NCBI RefSeq assembly: GCF_029892485.1
Contig: NZ_JARXVG010000009.1
Coordinates: forward strand, 232,583 to 296,582
Source of the DNA: Variovorax boronicumulans
GTDB lineage: Bacteria; Pseudomonadota; Gammaproteobacteria; Burkholderiales; Burkholderiaceae_C
Length of the DNA stretch: 64,000 bases
Reading direction: 5' to 3'
The position numbers and the translations under genes were made by a program. Below, in pieces: positions 1-8,629 of this stretch. The notes beneath the pieces are model-generated. The model worked only from the letters and a program-made list of their open reading frames with translations, searched no databases and was not told the DNA's origin. Every line of letters starts with the position of its first letter. Position 1 is the first letter of the stretch.

Positions 1-253
1 CGACGTGACCGGTCAACTGACCGTGCGGATCGGCGCAGCGGCAGAACTCTCGGTCGATGCGGCGATAGCCGGCGCCGGCGTGGTCTACCTGTTCGAAGAC
101 TGGCTGCGGCCTCACCTTGACAGCGGTGCGCTCGAACCCATCCTCGAGCCCTGGTGGCCGCGTTTCTCCGGCCCCTTCCTCTACTACCCCGGCCGCCGAT
201 TGCTGCCGGCGCCGTTAAGAGCTTTCGTGGATTTCATACAAAGGGCGTCCTAG
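1..253 (+). CDS. LysR-family transcriptional regulator, C-terminal fragment
   Basis: Only the last 80-odd residues are inside the window; the reading frame is open from base 2 and ends at TAG 251-253, so the gene begins upstream. The visible part reads as the end of a LysR effector-binding domain: a short beta strand, a helix with FEDWLRPHLDSG, then L-EPILEPWW and a C-terminal PAPLRAFVDFIQ helix, which is the usual end of LysR proteins of the GcvA type. The DNA-binding half is missing, so the target genes cannot be told. Assignment to the family is fairly secure from the tail alone; nothing can be said about effector or regulation. Confidence 0.8.
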   Translation, partial: DVTGQLTVRIGAAAELSVDAAIAGAGVVYLFEDWLRPHLDSGALEPILEPWWPRFSGPFLYYPGRRLLPAPLRAFVDFIQRAS

Positions 254-373
254 CTGCGCTGCAGGCGCCCTGCCCTCCGAATCCCGAGCCTGCACCGTCG
301 CACCGTCCCAACCTGTGGGGTCAATGGCGCCCGCGTTGCGCCGCCGCAATCCCTGTCGTAGCCTGCACTTCCC

Positions 374-3300
374 GTGGCCCTGCACTCGTTTCACCCCTCC
401 GTCGCCCAGTGGTTCCTTCGGACTTTTCCCAGCCCCACCTCGGCCCAGTCCGAGGCGTGGCCGGCAATACGTGCCGGGCGCGACACGCTCGTGGCGGCGC
501 CCACCGGTTCGGGCAAGACACTCACGGCCTTCCTGGCGGCCCTGGACGACCTGGTCCATCGGGGACTCGAGCCCGCAGGCTTGCCCGATGAAACCGCCGT
601 GGTCTACGTCTCGCCGCTAAAGGCGCTCTCCAATGACATCCGCCTGAACCTCGAGGCACCGCTCGCGGGCATTCGCGGCGAGCTCGCGGCGCTCGGGCTG
701 CCCGACGTCGACATCCGCACCGCCGTGCGCACCGGCGACACGCCGCAGCGCGAACGCCAGCAGAGCCTTCGCCGGCCGCCGCACATCCTGGTGACCACGC
801 CGGAGTCGCTGTACGTCCTGCTCGGCTCGGCGTCGGGCCGCCAGATGCTGTCCACCGTGCGCAGCGTGATCGTCGACGAGATCCATGCCATTGCCGCGAG
901 CAAGCGCGGCAGCCACCTGGCGCTGTCGCTGGAGCGGCTGCAGGACCTGTGCATGGCACAAGGCGGCGCGCGGCCGGTGCGCATCGGCCTGTCGGCCACG
1001 CAGAAGCCCATCGACGAGGTCGCGCGCTTTCTCGTCGGCGCGGGCGCGCTTGGCCCCGACGGCATGGCCGACTGCGCCATCGTCGACATCGGCTATGCCA
1101 AGCAGCGCGACCTGGCACTCGAACTGCCGCCGACGCCGCTGGAAGCAGTGATGTCGGGCGACCAGTGGATACAGGTCTATGCGCGCGTGGCCGAACTGGT
1201 GTGGCTGCACAAGACCACGCTGGTGTTCGTCAACACGCGCCGAATGGCCGAGCGCGCGGCGCGGCACCTGGGCGACATCCTCGGCAAGGAAGCCGTGGCC
1301 GCGCACCACGGCAGCCTGTCCAAAGAGACGCGGCTCGACGCCGAGCAGCGCCTCAAGCGCGGCGACCTGAAGGTGCTGGTGGCCACGGCATCGCTCGAAC
1401 TGGGCCTGGACATCGGCGACGTCGACCTGGTGTGCCAGCTCGGCTCGCCGCGCGCCATCGCTACCTTCCTGCAGCGCGCGGGGCGCTCGGGTCACGCCGT
1501 GGGCGGGGTACCGAAGGCGCGGCTTTTTCCGCAGTCGCGCGACGAACTGGTGGAGTGCGCCGCCCTGCTCGATTGCATCCGCCGGGGCGAGCTCGACGCG
1601 CTGCGCGTGCTGCCTGCACCGCTGGACGTGCTGGCGCAGCAGATCGTGGCCGAGACCGCCTGCCGCGAGTGGAACGAGGACGATCTCTTCGCGCTGGTGC
1701 GCCGCGCCTGGCCCTATGCGAGCCTCACGCACAAGCGCTTCATGGACGTGGTCCGCATGGTGTCCGAAGGCTTCACCACGCGGCAGGGCCAGCGCGCCGG
1801 CTACGTGCACCGCGACGCAGTGAACCACCTGCTGCGCGAACGCAAGGGCGCCCGCATGACGGCACTGACCTCCGGCGGCACCATCCCCGAGACCGGTGAC
1901 TACACGGTCGTGCTGGAACCGCAGGCCGACAAGATCGGCACGGTCAACGAAGACTTCGCGGTCGAGAGCCTGGCGGGCGACGTGTTCCAGCTCGGCAACA
2001 CCAGCTACCGCATCCTGAAGATCGAGCCGGGCCGCGTGCGCGTGGAAGATGCGCACGGCGCCGCGCCCAACATTCCGTTCTGGCTCGGCGAGGCGCCGGG
2101 GCGCAGCGACGAGCTGTCGTTCGGCGTGTCGCGCCTGCGTGAGGAAGTGGCGCTGGCATTGGAAGCGGGCGGCCGCGACGAAGCGATGAAACTGCTGGTG
2201 CACGCCATCGGTCTGGACGACGAGGCCGCGCGCCAGATCGTCGAGCATCTCGCCCATGCGTTCGCGGTACTCGGTGCGCTCCCGACGCAACGCACGCTGG
2301 TGATGGAGCGCTTCTTCGACGCCTCCGGCGGCATGCAGCTGGTGATCCACTCGCCGTTCGGCAGCCGGCTCAATCGCGCATGGGGCCTGGCGCTGCGCAA
2401 GCGCTTTTGCCGCACCTTCAACTTCGAACTGCAGGCCGCGGCGACGGAGGATGCGATCGTGCTTTCGCTGTCGACCAGCCACAGCTTTCCGCTCGACGAA
2501 GTCGCGCGCTACCTGCACTCGGCCTCGGCGCTGCACGTGCTGGTGCAGGCGCTGCTGGACGCGCCGCTGTTCGGCGTGCGGTGGCGCTGGAACGCAACCA
2601 CCGCGCTGGCGCTGCCGCGCTTCAGCGGCGGCCGCAAGGTAGCGCCGCAGTTGCAGCGCATGCGCTCCGAAGACCTGCTCGCGGCCGTGTTTCCCGACCA
2701 GGTCGCGTGCGCGGAAAACATCGTCGGAGAGCGCGAGATTCCCGAGCACCCGCTGGTCGCGCAGACGCTGGACGACTGTCTGCACGATGCGATGGACGCC
2801 GATGGCTGGCTCGCGCTGCTGCGGCGCATGGAATCGGGCGAGGTGCGCATGCTGGCGCGCGATCTGCCGGCCCCCTCGCCGCTCGCGATGGAAGCGTTGA
2901 ACGCGCGTCCCTATGCATTCCTGGACGATGCGCCGCTGGAAGAACGCCGCACGCAGGCCGTGCAGAACCGCCGCTATACCGAACCCGAAAGCGCCGACGA
3001 GATCGGCCAGCTCGATCCGGACGCCATCGCCAGCGTGCGCGAAGAAGCCTGGCCGCAGCCGCGCAGCGCCGACGAGATGCACGAGGCGCTGGGCATGCTC
3101 GGCGCCTTGAGCGACGACGAAGTGAAGCAACAGGCGGACTGGAAGAAGTGGCTGGCCGCGCTCGCCAAGGCCGGCCGCGTGACGCGCCTGCTGCTCGAAG
3201 GCAAGGGCCGCACCGCGCGCGGCCTGTGGGTGACGGCCGAGCGCCTGCACCTGCTGCAGGCCGTGGCGCCCGATGCGCCGATGCAGCCCGCCATCGAAGC

Positions 3301-4747
3301 CCCCGCCGACGCCGAGCAGCCGGCCGACCGCGACGCAGCGCTGCGCGAACTGCTGCGTTCACGCCTCGGCGGGCTCGGCCCCGTCACCGTGGTGCAGCTG
3401 GCGGCGCCGCTGTTCCTTCCGCCCGCCGACGTCGAAGCCGCCCTCCTCGCGCTACAGACCGAAGGCAGCGTGCTGCAGGGCCGCTTCACGCCCGGCACCG
3501 CAGAGCTCGAATGGTGTGAGCGCCATCTGCTGGCACGCGTTCACCGCTACACGCTCAAGCGCCTGCGCCGCGAGATCGAACCGGTCGAGCCGCGCGACTT
3601 CGTGCGCTTTCTCTTCCAGTGGCAGCACATCGGCGAGAGCTCGCGTGTGCGTGGGCCGGAGGCACTGTCGGGCATCCTGTCGCAGCTCGAAGGCTACGAG
3701 GCGCCCGCGCCGCTCTGGGAAGCCGAGTTGCTGCCCGCGCGCGTGGCCGACTACGCCGGCGCCTGGCTCGACGACCTCTGCACCGCGGGACGCGTGCTGT
3801 GGACCCGGTTGCGTCCCGCCGCCACCGAGGGCCGCAAGGGTGCGGGCAACCTCTCGCTGCGCGCCACGCCGTTGGTGCTGCTGCCGCGCCGCAGCGCGGC
3901 GTTGTGGACCAGCCTGGCGCCTGCCCCGGTGGACGACGACACGCTGGGCTCGCGCGCCGTGCGCGTGGCCGCGCACCTGGCGCAGCACGGCGCCTGCTTC
4001 TTCGATGAGATCGCATCGGGCACGCGGCTGCTGCCGGTTGAGATCGAAGAGGCGCTCACCGAATTGGTCGCCAAGGGCCGCGCGCGCTGCGACAGCTACG
4101 CGGGCCTGCGCGCCCTCCTGGTGCCGGCGTCCAAGCGCGCCTCGGCGGACACGCGGCGCCGGCGGCGCACGCCGCTGTTCGGCATCGAGGACGCGGGCCG
4201 CTGGACGCTGGTGCGGCCGCCCGCCGCCGCCGAAGCAATGGCCGCCAGCTCCGGCGAAGCGATCGAACAGGTCGTGCACGTGCTGCTGCGCCGCTACGGC
4301 GTCGTCTGCTGGCGCCTGCTCGAGCGCGAGGCCGCATGGCTGCCGCCCTGGCGCGACCTGGTGCGCGTGTGCCGGCGGCTGGAGGCGCGTGGGGAGATCC
4401 GCGGCGGCCGCTTCATCGCTGGCGTGTCGGGCGAGCAGTTCGCGTTGCCCGAAGCGGTCGCGTCGATGCGGCAGGTGCGTCGGCAGCCGGGCGACGGCGC
4501 GCTGATCGCGCTCGCGGCCAGCGATCCGGCCAACATGCTGGGCACCCTCATGAACGGACCCAAGGTGCCGCGCGTTGCGGGCTCGCGCGTGCTGTACCGC
4601 GACGGCGTGCCGGTCGCGACCAGCGTGGCGGGAGAAATCACGTTGCTGGCCGCGCTCGACACGGCGCAGACGCAGGCCGCGAGGCGTGCGCTCTCGCTGG
4701 AGCCGTCGCTGCACGTCTTCGAACTCGTCGCACAGCCCTCCGCTTGA
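374..4747 (+). CDS. lhr: Lhr-type large ATP-dependent DNA helicase
   Basis: Superfamily 2 helicase of the Lhr family, 1457 aa, close to full length for bacterial Lhr (about 1500). Start is GTG 374; the protein begins MALHSFHP with the helicase domain almost at once. Walker A APTGSGKT covers residues 42-49 (Lys48), the DEIH box is 168-171, and motif III SAT is 207-209. The second RecA domain, with the VATASLELGLDIG and QRAGRSGH motifs, follows near residues 330-375. After these come the winged-helix/Lhr-core part and a long C-terminal region typical of full-length Lhr. These enzymes unwind DNA and RNA-DNA hybrids and are linked to DNA repair. It converges on the udgX gene with only 32 bases between the stops. 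No ribosome-binding site is obvious. Confidence 0.93.
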   Translation: MALHSFHPSVAQWFLRTFPSPTSAQSEAWPAIRAGRDTLVAAPTGSGKTLTAFLAALDDLVHRGLEPAGLPDETAVVYVSPLKALSNDIRLNLEAPLAGIRGELAALGLPDVDIRTAVRTGDTPQRERQQSLRRPPHILVTTPESLYVLLGSASGRQMLSTVRSVIVDEIHAIAASKRGSHLALSLERLQDLCMAQGGARPVRIGLSATQKPIDEVARFLVGAGALGPDGMADCAIVDIGYAKQRDLALELPPTPLEAVMSGDQWIQVYARVAELVWLHKTTLVFVNTRRMAERAARHLGDILGKEAVAAHHGSLSKETRLDAEQRLKRGDLKVLVATASLELGLDIGDVDLVCQLGSPRAIATFLQRAGRSGHAVGGVPKARLFPQSRDELVECAALLDCIRRGELDALRVLPAPLDVLAQQIVAETACREWNEDDLFALVRRAWPYASLTHKRFMDVVRMVSEGFTTRQGQRAGYVHRDAVNHLLRERKGARMTALTSGGTIPETGDYTVVLEPQADKIGTVNEDFAVESLAGDVFQLGNTSYRILKIEPGRVRVEDAHGAAPNIPFWLGEAPGRSDELSFGVSRLREEVALALEAGGRDEAMKLLVHAIGLDDEAARQIVEHLAHAFAVLGALPTQRTLVMERFFDASGGMQLVIHSPFGSRLNRAWGLALRKRFCRTFNFELQAAATEDAIVLSLSTSHSFPLDEVARYLHSASALHVLVQALLDAPLFGVRWRWNATTALALPRFSGGRKVAPQLQRMRSEDLLAAVFPDQVACAENIVGEREIPEHPLVAQTLDDCLHDAMDADGWLALLRRMESGEVRMLARDLPAPSPLAMEALNARPYAFLDDAPLEERRTQAVQNRRYTEPESADEIGQLDPDAIASVREEAWPQPRSADEMHEALGMLGALSDDEVKQQADWKKWLAALAKAGRVTRLLLEGKGRTARGLWVTAERLHLLQAVAPDAPMQPAIEAPADAEQPADRDAALRELLRSRLGGLGPVTVVQLAAPLFLPPADVEAALLALQTEGSVLQGRFTPGTAELEWCERHLLARVHRYTLKRLRREIEPVEPRDFVRFLFQWQHIGESSRVRGPEALSGILSQLEGYEAPAPLWEAELLPARVADYAGAWLDDLCTAGRVLWTRLRPAATEGRKGAGNLSLRATPLVLLPRRSAALWTSLAPAPVDDDTLGSRAVRVAAHLAQHGACFFDEIASGTRLLPVEIEEALTELVAKGRARCDSYAGLRALLVPASKRASADTRRRRRTPLFGIEDAGRWTLVRPPAAAEAMAASSGEAIEQVVHVLLRRYGVVCWRLLEREAAWLPPWRDLVRVCRRLEARGEIRGGRFIAGVSGEQFALPEAVASMRQVRRQPGDGALIALAASDPANMLGTLMNGPKVPRVAGSRVLYRDGVPVATSVAGEITLLAALDTAQTQAARRALSLEPSLHVFELVAQPSA

Positions 4748-4779
4748 GGCCGAGCTGAAGAACAGGTTCGGCGACACGC

Positions 4780-5412
4780 TCAGGCGGCGGCCCTGGCTGC
4801 GCGCGCGACCTTCGACGCCAAGGACAGATCGGCGAGCCACGCCTTCCACGCGGCGGCCTTCTGTTCGGGATCTCCCCGCAGCAGCGCGGACGGATGCAGC
4901 GTCACCAACACCTTGCGCCCTGCCGCATCTTCATGCCATCTCCCGCGCTCGCTCATCACTGCCACATGGCGTCCGAGCAGCGAGCGTGCCGCAACGGCAC
5001 CCAGCGCGATCAGCGCCTCGGGCTCGACCAGGGAAATTTCACTCTCCAGCCAGTGACGGCAGGCATCCGCCTCACGCTGCGCGGGTGTCTTGTGGATGCG
5101 GCGCTTCCCGCGCAACTCGTATTTGAAATGCTTCACCGCATTGGTCACGTACAGCTTGTCGCGCGACCATCCCAGTTCCGCCACGGCGCGGTCGAACAGC
5201 CGTCCGGCCGGCCCGACAAAGGGTCGGCCCGCCAGGTCTTCCTTGTCGCCCGGCTGCTCCCCGACCACCATCAGCCGCGCATGCACAGGCCCTTCGCCGA
5301 ACACCGACTGCGTCGCGTTTTCGCCCAGCGGGCATTCACGGCAAGCGTTTGTCGCCTCGCCGAGTTCCTGCAGGGCGACAAGGGGCTTCAGGCCGCGGCC
5401 ATGCGCCGACAT
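4780..5412 (-). CDS. udgX: UdgX-type uracil-DNA glycosylase
   Basis: Iron-sulfur uracil-DNA glycosylase of the UdgX group, 210 aa. Signature motifs are GEQPGDKED (51-59), FVGPAGRL, NAVKHFKY (92-99), the UdgX-specific KRRIH loop (103-107) and LHPSALLR (172-179). In characterised UdgX the histidine of KRRIH forms a covalent bond with the uracil site; here that is His107. Cys24, Cys27 and Cys118 are probable cluster ligands, and His95 sits where family-4 enzymes have another cysteine. The start at 5412 gives the length of known UdgX; a longer frame upstream only shadows the preceding gene. The first 25 bases overlap the end of the copper-storage gene, so the two are probably translated together. 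Residue identity with UdgX is strong; in vivo role is inferred. Confidence 0.92.
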   Translation of the reverse strand: MSAHGRGLKPLVALQELGEATNACRECPLGENATQSVFGEGPVHARLMVVGEQPGDKEDLAGRPFVGPAGRLFDRAVAELGWSRDKLYVTNAVKHFKYELRGKRRIHKTPAQREADACRHWLESEISLVEPEALIALGAVAARSLLGRHVAVMSERGRWHEDAAGRKVLVTLHPSALLRGDPEQKAAAWKAWLADLSLASKVARAARAAA

Positions 5413-5720
5413 TCCAACTCGCACTGCTTGCAGGCCTCGGCGCAGCGTTGGCAGTGGTCCATGTCGTGTGTGAGGCATTCGTCGCCGCAGAGCCTGCAGA
5501 CGTCGGCGCACAGCGCGCATACGAGGCCGGCGTTCTCGCTGTTTCGCGCCATGACGCCTGCGGCAACAGTGCAGATCGCCGCGCAGTCCAGATCGAGCGC
5601 AATGCATCGCGCCATGGCGTTCGACCCTTCGCTGGCGCATGCCGCGGCGCAGCGGTTGCAGGCGGTGGCGCAGGCATTGCAGAGCGCGATGCACCGCGAG
5701 AAGTCGGGCGGTCCGGTCAT
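5388..5720 (-). CDS. Four-helix-bundle copper-storage protein (Csp/DUF326)
   Basis: Small protein of 110 aa with 19 cysteines, mostly spaced as CxxxC and CxxC along predicted helices (Cys 10, 14, 17, 21, 24, 28, 39, 46, 50, 68, 71, 75, 78, 82, 90, 93, 97, 100, 104). This is the pattern of Csp proteins, whose four-helix bundle holds many Cu(I) ions inside the core. There is no signal peptide, so it should be cytosolic like Csp3. Its ATG (5718-5720) overlaps the TGA of the small upstream gene as ATGA, and its end overlaps the udgX start by 25 bases, so the three genes form one operon. Family call is strong; copper binding is taken from family knowledge. Confidence 0.9.
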   Translation of the reverse strand: MTGPPDFSRCIALCNACATACNRCAAACASEGSNAMARCIALDLDCAAICTVAAGVMARNSENAGLVCALCADVCRLCGDECLTHDMDHCQRCAEACKQCELECRRMAAA

Positions 5721-5917
5721 GGTCGGGCGCCTCGCCGGGACTGGATCTGGTTGCCTCCGCCTACGTGGCTCTCCCGATCGTGCCGGCTCTCGGGCGTGCG
5801 GCGCGGCTCGTTGCGCGGGGTGGGTTCCTGATGGCCAGCCTTGTTGTGCTCCGAGGGCTTGGGGGCATCACGTTCGTCGGCGTCGTTGTCGGTATCACGC
5901 GGATTGGGTGTCGTCAT
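5717..5917 (-). CDS. Small hydrophilic protein of unknown function
   Basis: A 66-aa, highly charged protein (many Asp, Glu, Arg, Asn, Pro, His; no hydrophobic core, no cysteine) that is probably disordered. I do not recognise a family. The start at 5917 is chosen because an AGGAG sequence lies five bases upstream; a frame extending to 6043 has no such site. It is the first gene of a three-gene operon with the copper-storage protein (stop and start overlap as ATGA) and udgX. Such Gly/Pro/charge-rich small proteins are common stress-associated genes, but that is only a general impression. No Fnr-type box was seen upstream. Confidence 0.6.
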   Translation of the reverse strand: MTTPNPRDTDNDADERDAPKPSEHNKAGHQEPTPRNEPRRTPESRHDRESHVGGGNQIQSRRGARP

Positions 5918-6067
5918 TGCTGCTCCTTGGCCAGGTTGAAAATTGACTTTCTCGTCCTGAAGGAGGGCCTGGACTGTGGGAATAGACCTATGCCGGGCGT
6001 CGTCCATCGCTCGCGGATGGCATGACGCAGCATCCGTCGACATCGCCTCGGGCAGGCTTGCGCGCTG

Positions 6068-6373
6068 CTACGCCTTCTTGGCCCAGGCGCTGCACCACCC
6101 TTTCGCATTGACCTGCTTGCCGGCAAACAGCGCGCAATTGCCCTGCGCATCCGCCGGCTTGGACTGCCACAGCGCGCAGCCATTGCACAGCTGGGCGTTG
6201 TCGTGCTTGGGAAACTTCTTCGCGTCGACCTTCGCCGAATCGGCGGCGTAGCTCAAGGCCACGGCTTGCGGGTCTTTTTCATCGAGCCTGGCCTGGGCCA
6301 TCGAGCGGGTGGCGGACAAGGCCGTGCCCGTCGCGGCGAGCGTGATCATGAAGGTGCGGCGGCTGGTGTTCAT
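6068..6373 (-). CDS. High-potential iron-sulfur protein (HiPIP) with Tat signal
   Basis: Periplasmic electron carrier of 101 aa. The N-terminus carries a twin-arginine signal (SRRTFM at 4-9, hydrophobic stretch to about residue 22, then SMAQA). The mature part contains the HiPIP cysteine set: CNGC (Cys63, Cys66), Cys80 and Cys94, followed by the typical GWCSAWAKKA end. HiPIPs bind one [4Fe-4S] cluster and pass electrons between respiratory or photosynthetic complexes. The start at 6373 is fixed by the Tat motif. Its ATG overlaps the TGA of the 51-aa membrane protein upstream (ATGA), so both are probably expressed from a promoter near the Fnr/FixK-like box at 6616-6629. Confidence 0.93.
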   Translation of the reverse strand: MNTSRRTFMITLAATGTALSATRSMAQARLDEKDPQAVALSYAADSAKVDAKKFPKHDNAQLCNGCALWQSKPADAQGNCALFAGKQVNAKGWCSAWAKKA

Positions 6374-6525
6374 CGTGGATCTTTCGTTGTGTGTGAGAGC
6401 AAGACCGGACTGTCCGGCGCGTTGCCGCGCTCGTTCAGGCCCCCGAGCACGAGAACGCCCGTGGCGAGCAGGGTGACGATGCTGAAACCCAGGAACTGGA
6501 GCGTTCCTTTCAACATGATGTTCAT
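6370..6525 (-). CDS. 51-aa single-span membrane protein upstream of HiPIP
   Basis: Short open frame beginning MNIMLKGTLQFLGFS. One clear hydrophobic segment (about residues 9-30, IVTLLATGVLVLGGL) is followed by a polar tail of about 20 residues. Stop TGA overlaps the HiPIP start codon, which is strong evidence for translation and coupling. A GAGG sequence lies upstream of ATG 6525; a second in-frame ATG at 6516 is possible. I do not recognise the family. The topology suggests a small inner-membrane protein that could anchor or assist the HiPIP or one of its redox partners. No stop interrupts the frame on re-reading of all 51 codons. Confidence 0.62.
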   Translation of the reverse strand: MNIMLKGTLQFLGFSIVTLLATGVLVLGGLNERGNAPDSPVLLSHTTKDPR

Positions 6526-6615
6526 GGCGCGGCCTCGGTGTGGGGTTGTGAATCCATCGTTCTGGAATGCCGGGATGGCTTGCGGTCATTCTTGAACGCT
6601 GGGCAGCGCGCGGCC

Positions 6616-6629
6616 TTGCGCAAGATCAA
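6616..6629 (-). promoter_or_regulatory. Fnr/FixK-like box upstream of the HiPIP operon
   Basis: TTGCGCAAGATCAA fits TTG[A/C]-N6-[T/G]CAA. It is centred about 97 bases before the ATG at 6525 of the small membrane protein and HiPIP pair, which is farther than the other boxes in this window, and the protease gene ends nearby at 6673. Binding is inferred from sequence only. Confidence 0.5.
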
Positions 6630-6672
6630 ACGGCGGGAGCGTTGCGCGGCGCGAACCACGCAAGCCGCGGCC

Positions 6673-8085
6673 TCACGGTGTCAAGGCCGCGCGCTTCGAC
6701 ACGCGCGGAGGAATCGGGATGTAGCTCCTGTTCGCGCCGCGCATGACCAGCAGCGCCACGGTGTCGCTCTCCGGAATGGTGCGGATCGCCGCATCGAAAT
6801 CGGCCAGGCCGGCCACACGCACGTCGTTGACGGCGACCAGCGCGTCGCCGTAGCGCAGCCCTGCCCGCTGCGCCGACCCCGAGACGCCCTGCACATAGAG
6901 GCCGGGGTCCTGCAGGCTGATGCCGAGCACGCCCTTGCGTTCCGCGAGCTCGAGTCCGAAGCGGAGCTCTTGCGTGTCGGCGCGCGCAACGAGCTTCGGC
7001 GCGATGTCCGGCGCGCTCTGGGCCACGCCCACCTGCACCGTCAACGGCGCCCTGTGGCGCCAGATGCGCAGGGCCAGCCGGCTGCCCTGGGTGGCGCTGG
7101 CCACGCGCTCCTGGATTTCGGCATAGGGCATCGCCGCAGCAGCGGCACCGACCGCCAGGACCACATCGCCACTGCGAAGCCCCGCGGCCTCGGCCGGACT
7201 GTCCGCATCGACGCGCACCACCAGCGCGCCCGATGCGGCCTCCAGGCCGAATGCCTGCGCCAGCTCGGCCGTGAGCGGCTGGGTGCGCGCGCCGATGTGG
7301 CCGCGCGTCACCCGCCCGGTGGCGCGAAGCTCGTCCGCCACCCGCATCGCGGTGTCGATGGGCAGGCTGAACGACACGCCGAAGTACCCGCCGCTGGCGG
7401 AATAGATCATCGAGTTCATGCCCACCACGTTCCCGTGCTCGTCGAACAGCGGGCCGCCCGAGTTGCCAGGATTGAGCGCGACATCGGTCTGGATCAGCGG
7501 CACCCCGTTGCCGCCTGGCATGTAGCGCGGATTGGCGCTCACCACGCCGGCCGTCACGCTGCGCTCGAAGCCGAACGGCGCGCCCATTGCCGCGACCCAT
7601 TCGCCCGGACAAAGCTCGCTGCTGTGGCCGACGGTCACCACCGGCAGGTTGGACGCCGCAATGCGCAGCAGCGCGACGTCGGTGCGGCGGTCGATGCCCA
7701 CCACCTCGGCGTCGAAGCGACGCTGGTCCGCCGTGGCGATGGAGATCGCCTGTGCCCCCGTCACCGCATGCGCGCTGGTCAGGATGTAGCCGTCGCGATG
7801 CACGACGAACCCCGACGCAAAGCCGCGCCCCCCGCCCTGCCCCAAGCGCGTCGAAGGCTGCATGTCGCCTGCGACTGGCCAGTCGTTGCCCGCCCCCGCG
7901 ACGGTGATGCTCACCACCGCTGGCGCCTGCCGGGCGGCCGCTGCCACGAAGTCGGCGCCCTGCGAGGCCGAGGCCGGACGGTCCAGGCACGAGCGCGTCT
8001 GCGACCAGGCGCCCATGCCGGACGCCATCGCGAGTGCGCCCACGACGGCGGCGATCGTCCTTCGCGCCAGGATGTGGTTGTTCAT
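6673..8085 (-). CDS. Periplasmic Do-like (DegP/DegQ family) serine protease with PDZ domains
   Basis: 470 aa. A signal peptide covers roughly residues 1-30. The trypsin-like domain has the catalytic triad His106 (TSAHAV), Asp136 (RRTDVALL) and Ser209 (GNSGGPL). Two PDZ domains follow, the first near residues 265-365 and the second at the C-terminal end. Such proteases degrade or refold misfolded envelope proteins. The gene starts directly after the TGA of the upstream universal stress gene (TGAATG), so both share a transcript headed by the box at 8575-8588. This links an envelope protease to low-oxygen control. A cysteine pair (Cys33, Cys159) could form a disulfide. Paralogue identity (degP, degQ or mucD) is not decidable from sequence alone. 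Confidence 0.9.
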   Translation of the reverse strand: MNNHILARRTIAAVVGALAMASGMGAWSQTRSCLDRPASASQGADFVAAAARQAPAVVSITVAGAGNDWPVAGDMQPSTRLGQGGGRGFASGFVVHRDGYILTSAHAVTGAQAISIATADQRRFDAEVVGIDRRTDVALLRIAASNLPVVTVGHSSELCPGEWVAAMGAPFGFERSVTAGVVSANPRYMPGGNGVPLIQTDVALNPGNSGGPLFDEHGNVVGMNSMIYSASGGYFGVSFSLPIDTAMRVADELRATGRVTRGHIGARTQPLTAELAQAFGLEAASGALVVRVDADSPAEAAGLRSGDVVLAVGAAAAAMPYAEIQERVASATQGSRLALRIWRHRAPLTVQVGVAQSAPDIAPKLVARADTQELRFGLELAERKGVLGISLQDPGLYVQGVSGSAQRAGLRYGDALVAVNDVRVAGLADFDAAIRTIPESDTVALLVMRGANRSYIPIPPRVSKRAALTP

Positions 8086-8508
8086 TCAGCGCACCAGCAG
8101 CACCGGCACCGTGCAGGCGGCCAGCACCTTGGTGGCGACCGACCCCAGCACCAGATTCGCCAAGGTACCGTGACCATGCGATCCCATGACGAGGAGATCG
8201 AATTTGCCTGCTTGCGCGAACGCTGCGATCTCGGTGGCCGGATGGCCGATGCGATGTTCGAAGCGTGCCTGGATGTCGTGGCCAGCGAACCATGCGCGAA
8301 CAGGTTCCAGCACCATGCGCGCGTCGTCCTCGTAGTAGCCGTGCACAAGGTCCGGCCCCGCAAAGGCTGCGGCGCGGTGGGGCACCGGCATCACCGCATG
8401 GAAGGCCGTGAATGCATGGCCCGCGTTCGCCCATTCCTTGTGGGAGAGCAGGTAGGACAGCATGCGATTCGTGTAGTCGCTGCCATCGACGGCAAGCAGG
8501 ATTTTCAT
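8086..8508 (-). CDS. Universal stress protein (UspA family)
   Basis: 140-aa single-domain Usp. It opens MKILLAVDGSDYTNRML and ends with the nucleotide-binding signature MGSHGHGTLANLVLGSVATKVL followed by PVLLVR, so it is probably of the ATP-binding type (G-2x-G-9x-G-S/T). Start 8508 is preceded by AGGAG. It is the first gene of a pair with the Do-like protease, whose ATG follows this gene's TGA without a gap. A TTGCG-N4-ATCAA box lies about 73 bases before the start. Usp proteins accumulate in growth arrest and oxygen limitation; the exact ligand or partner is unknown. Confidence 0.92.
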   Translation of the reverse strand: MKILLAVDGSDYTNRMLSYLLSHKEWANAGHAFTAFHAVMPVPHRAAAFAGPDLVHGYYEDDARMVLEPVRAWFAGHDIQARFEHRIGHPATEIAAFAQAGKFDLLVMGSHGHGTLANLVLGSVATKVLAACTVPVLLVR

Positions 8509-8574
8509 GATGGCTCCTTGGGCGGGGACGCTCCCCCGGTGAACGAATGGTCGTTGTGCGGCCTCTGGTTCACC

Positions 8575-8588
8575 TTGCGCCACATCAA
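8575..8588 (-). promoter_or_regulatory. Fnr/FixK-like box upstream of usp-protease operon
   Basis: TTGCGCCACATCAA, centred about 73 bases before ATG 8508. One half-site is TTGCG, a variant seen repeatedly in this window. Confidence 0.6.
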
Positions 8589-8629
8589 GAAAACCAGGGG
8601 TGTGCGGCCTGGCTTGTGCAACAGCAGGC

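Noticed and set aside
617..3250. Long open frame antisense to the Lhr helicase gene (minus strand)
   Set aside because: It follows the third-position G/C pattern of the real gene, has low-complexity Arg/Ala/His-rich translation and no recognisable domain or ribosome site.
5413..5694. N-terminal extension of UdgX
   Set aside because: Translation is Arg/Cys-rich shadow of the copper-storage gene; known UdgX proteins begin near the chosen start.
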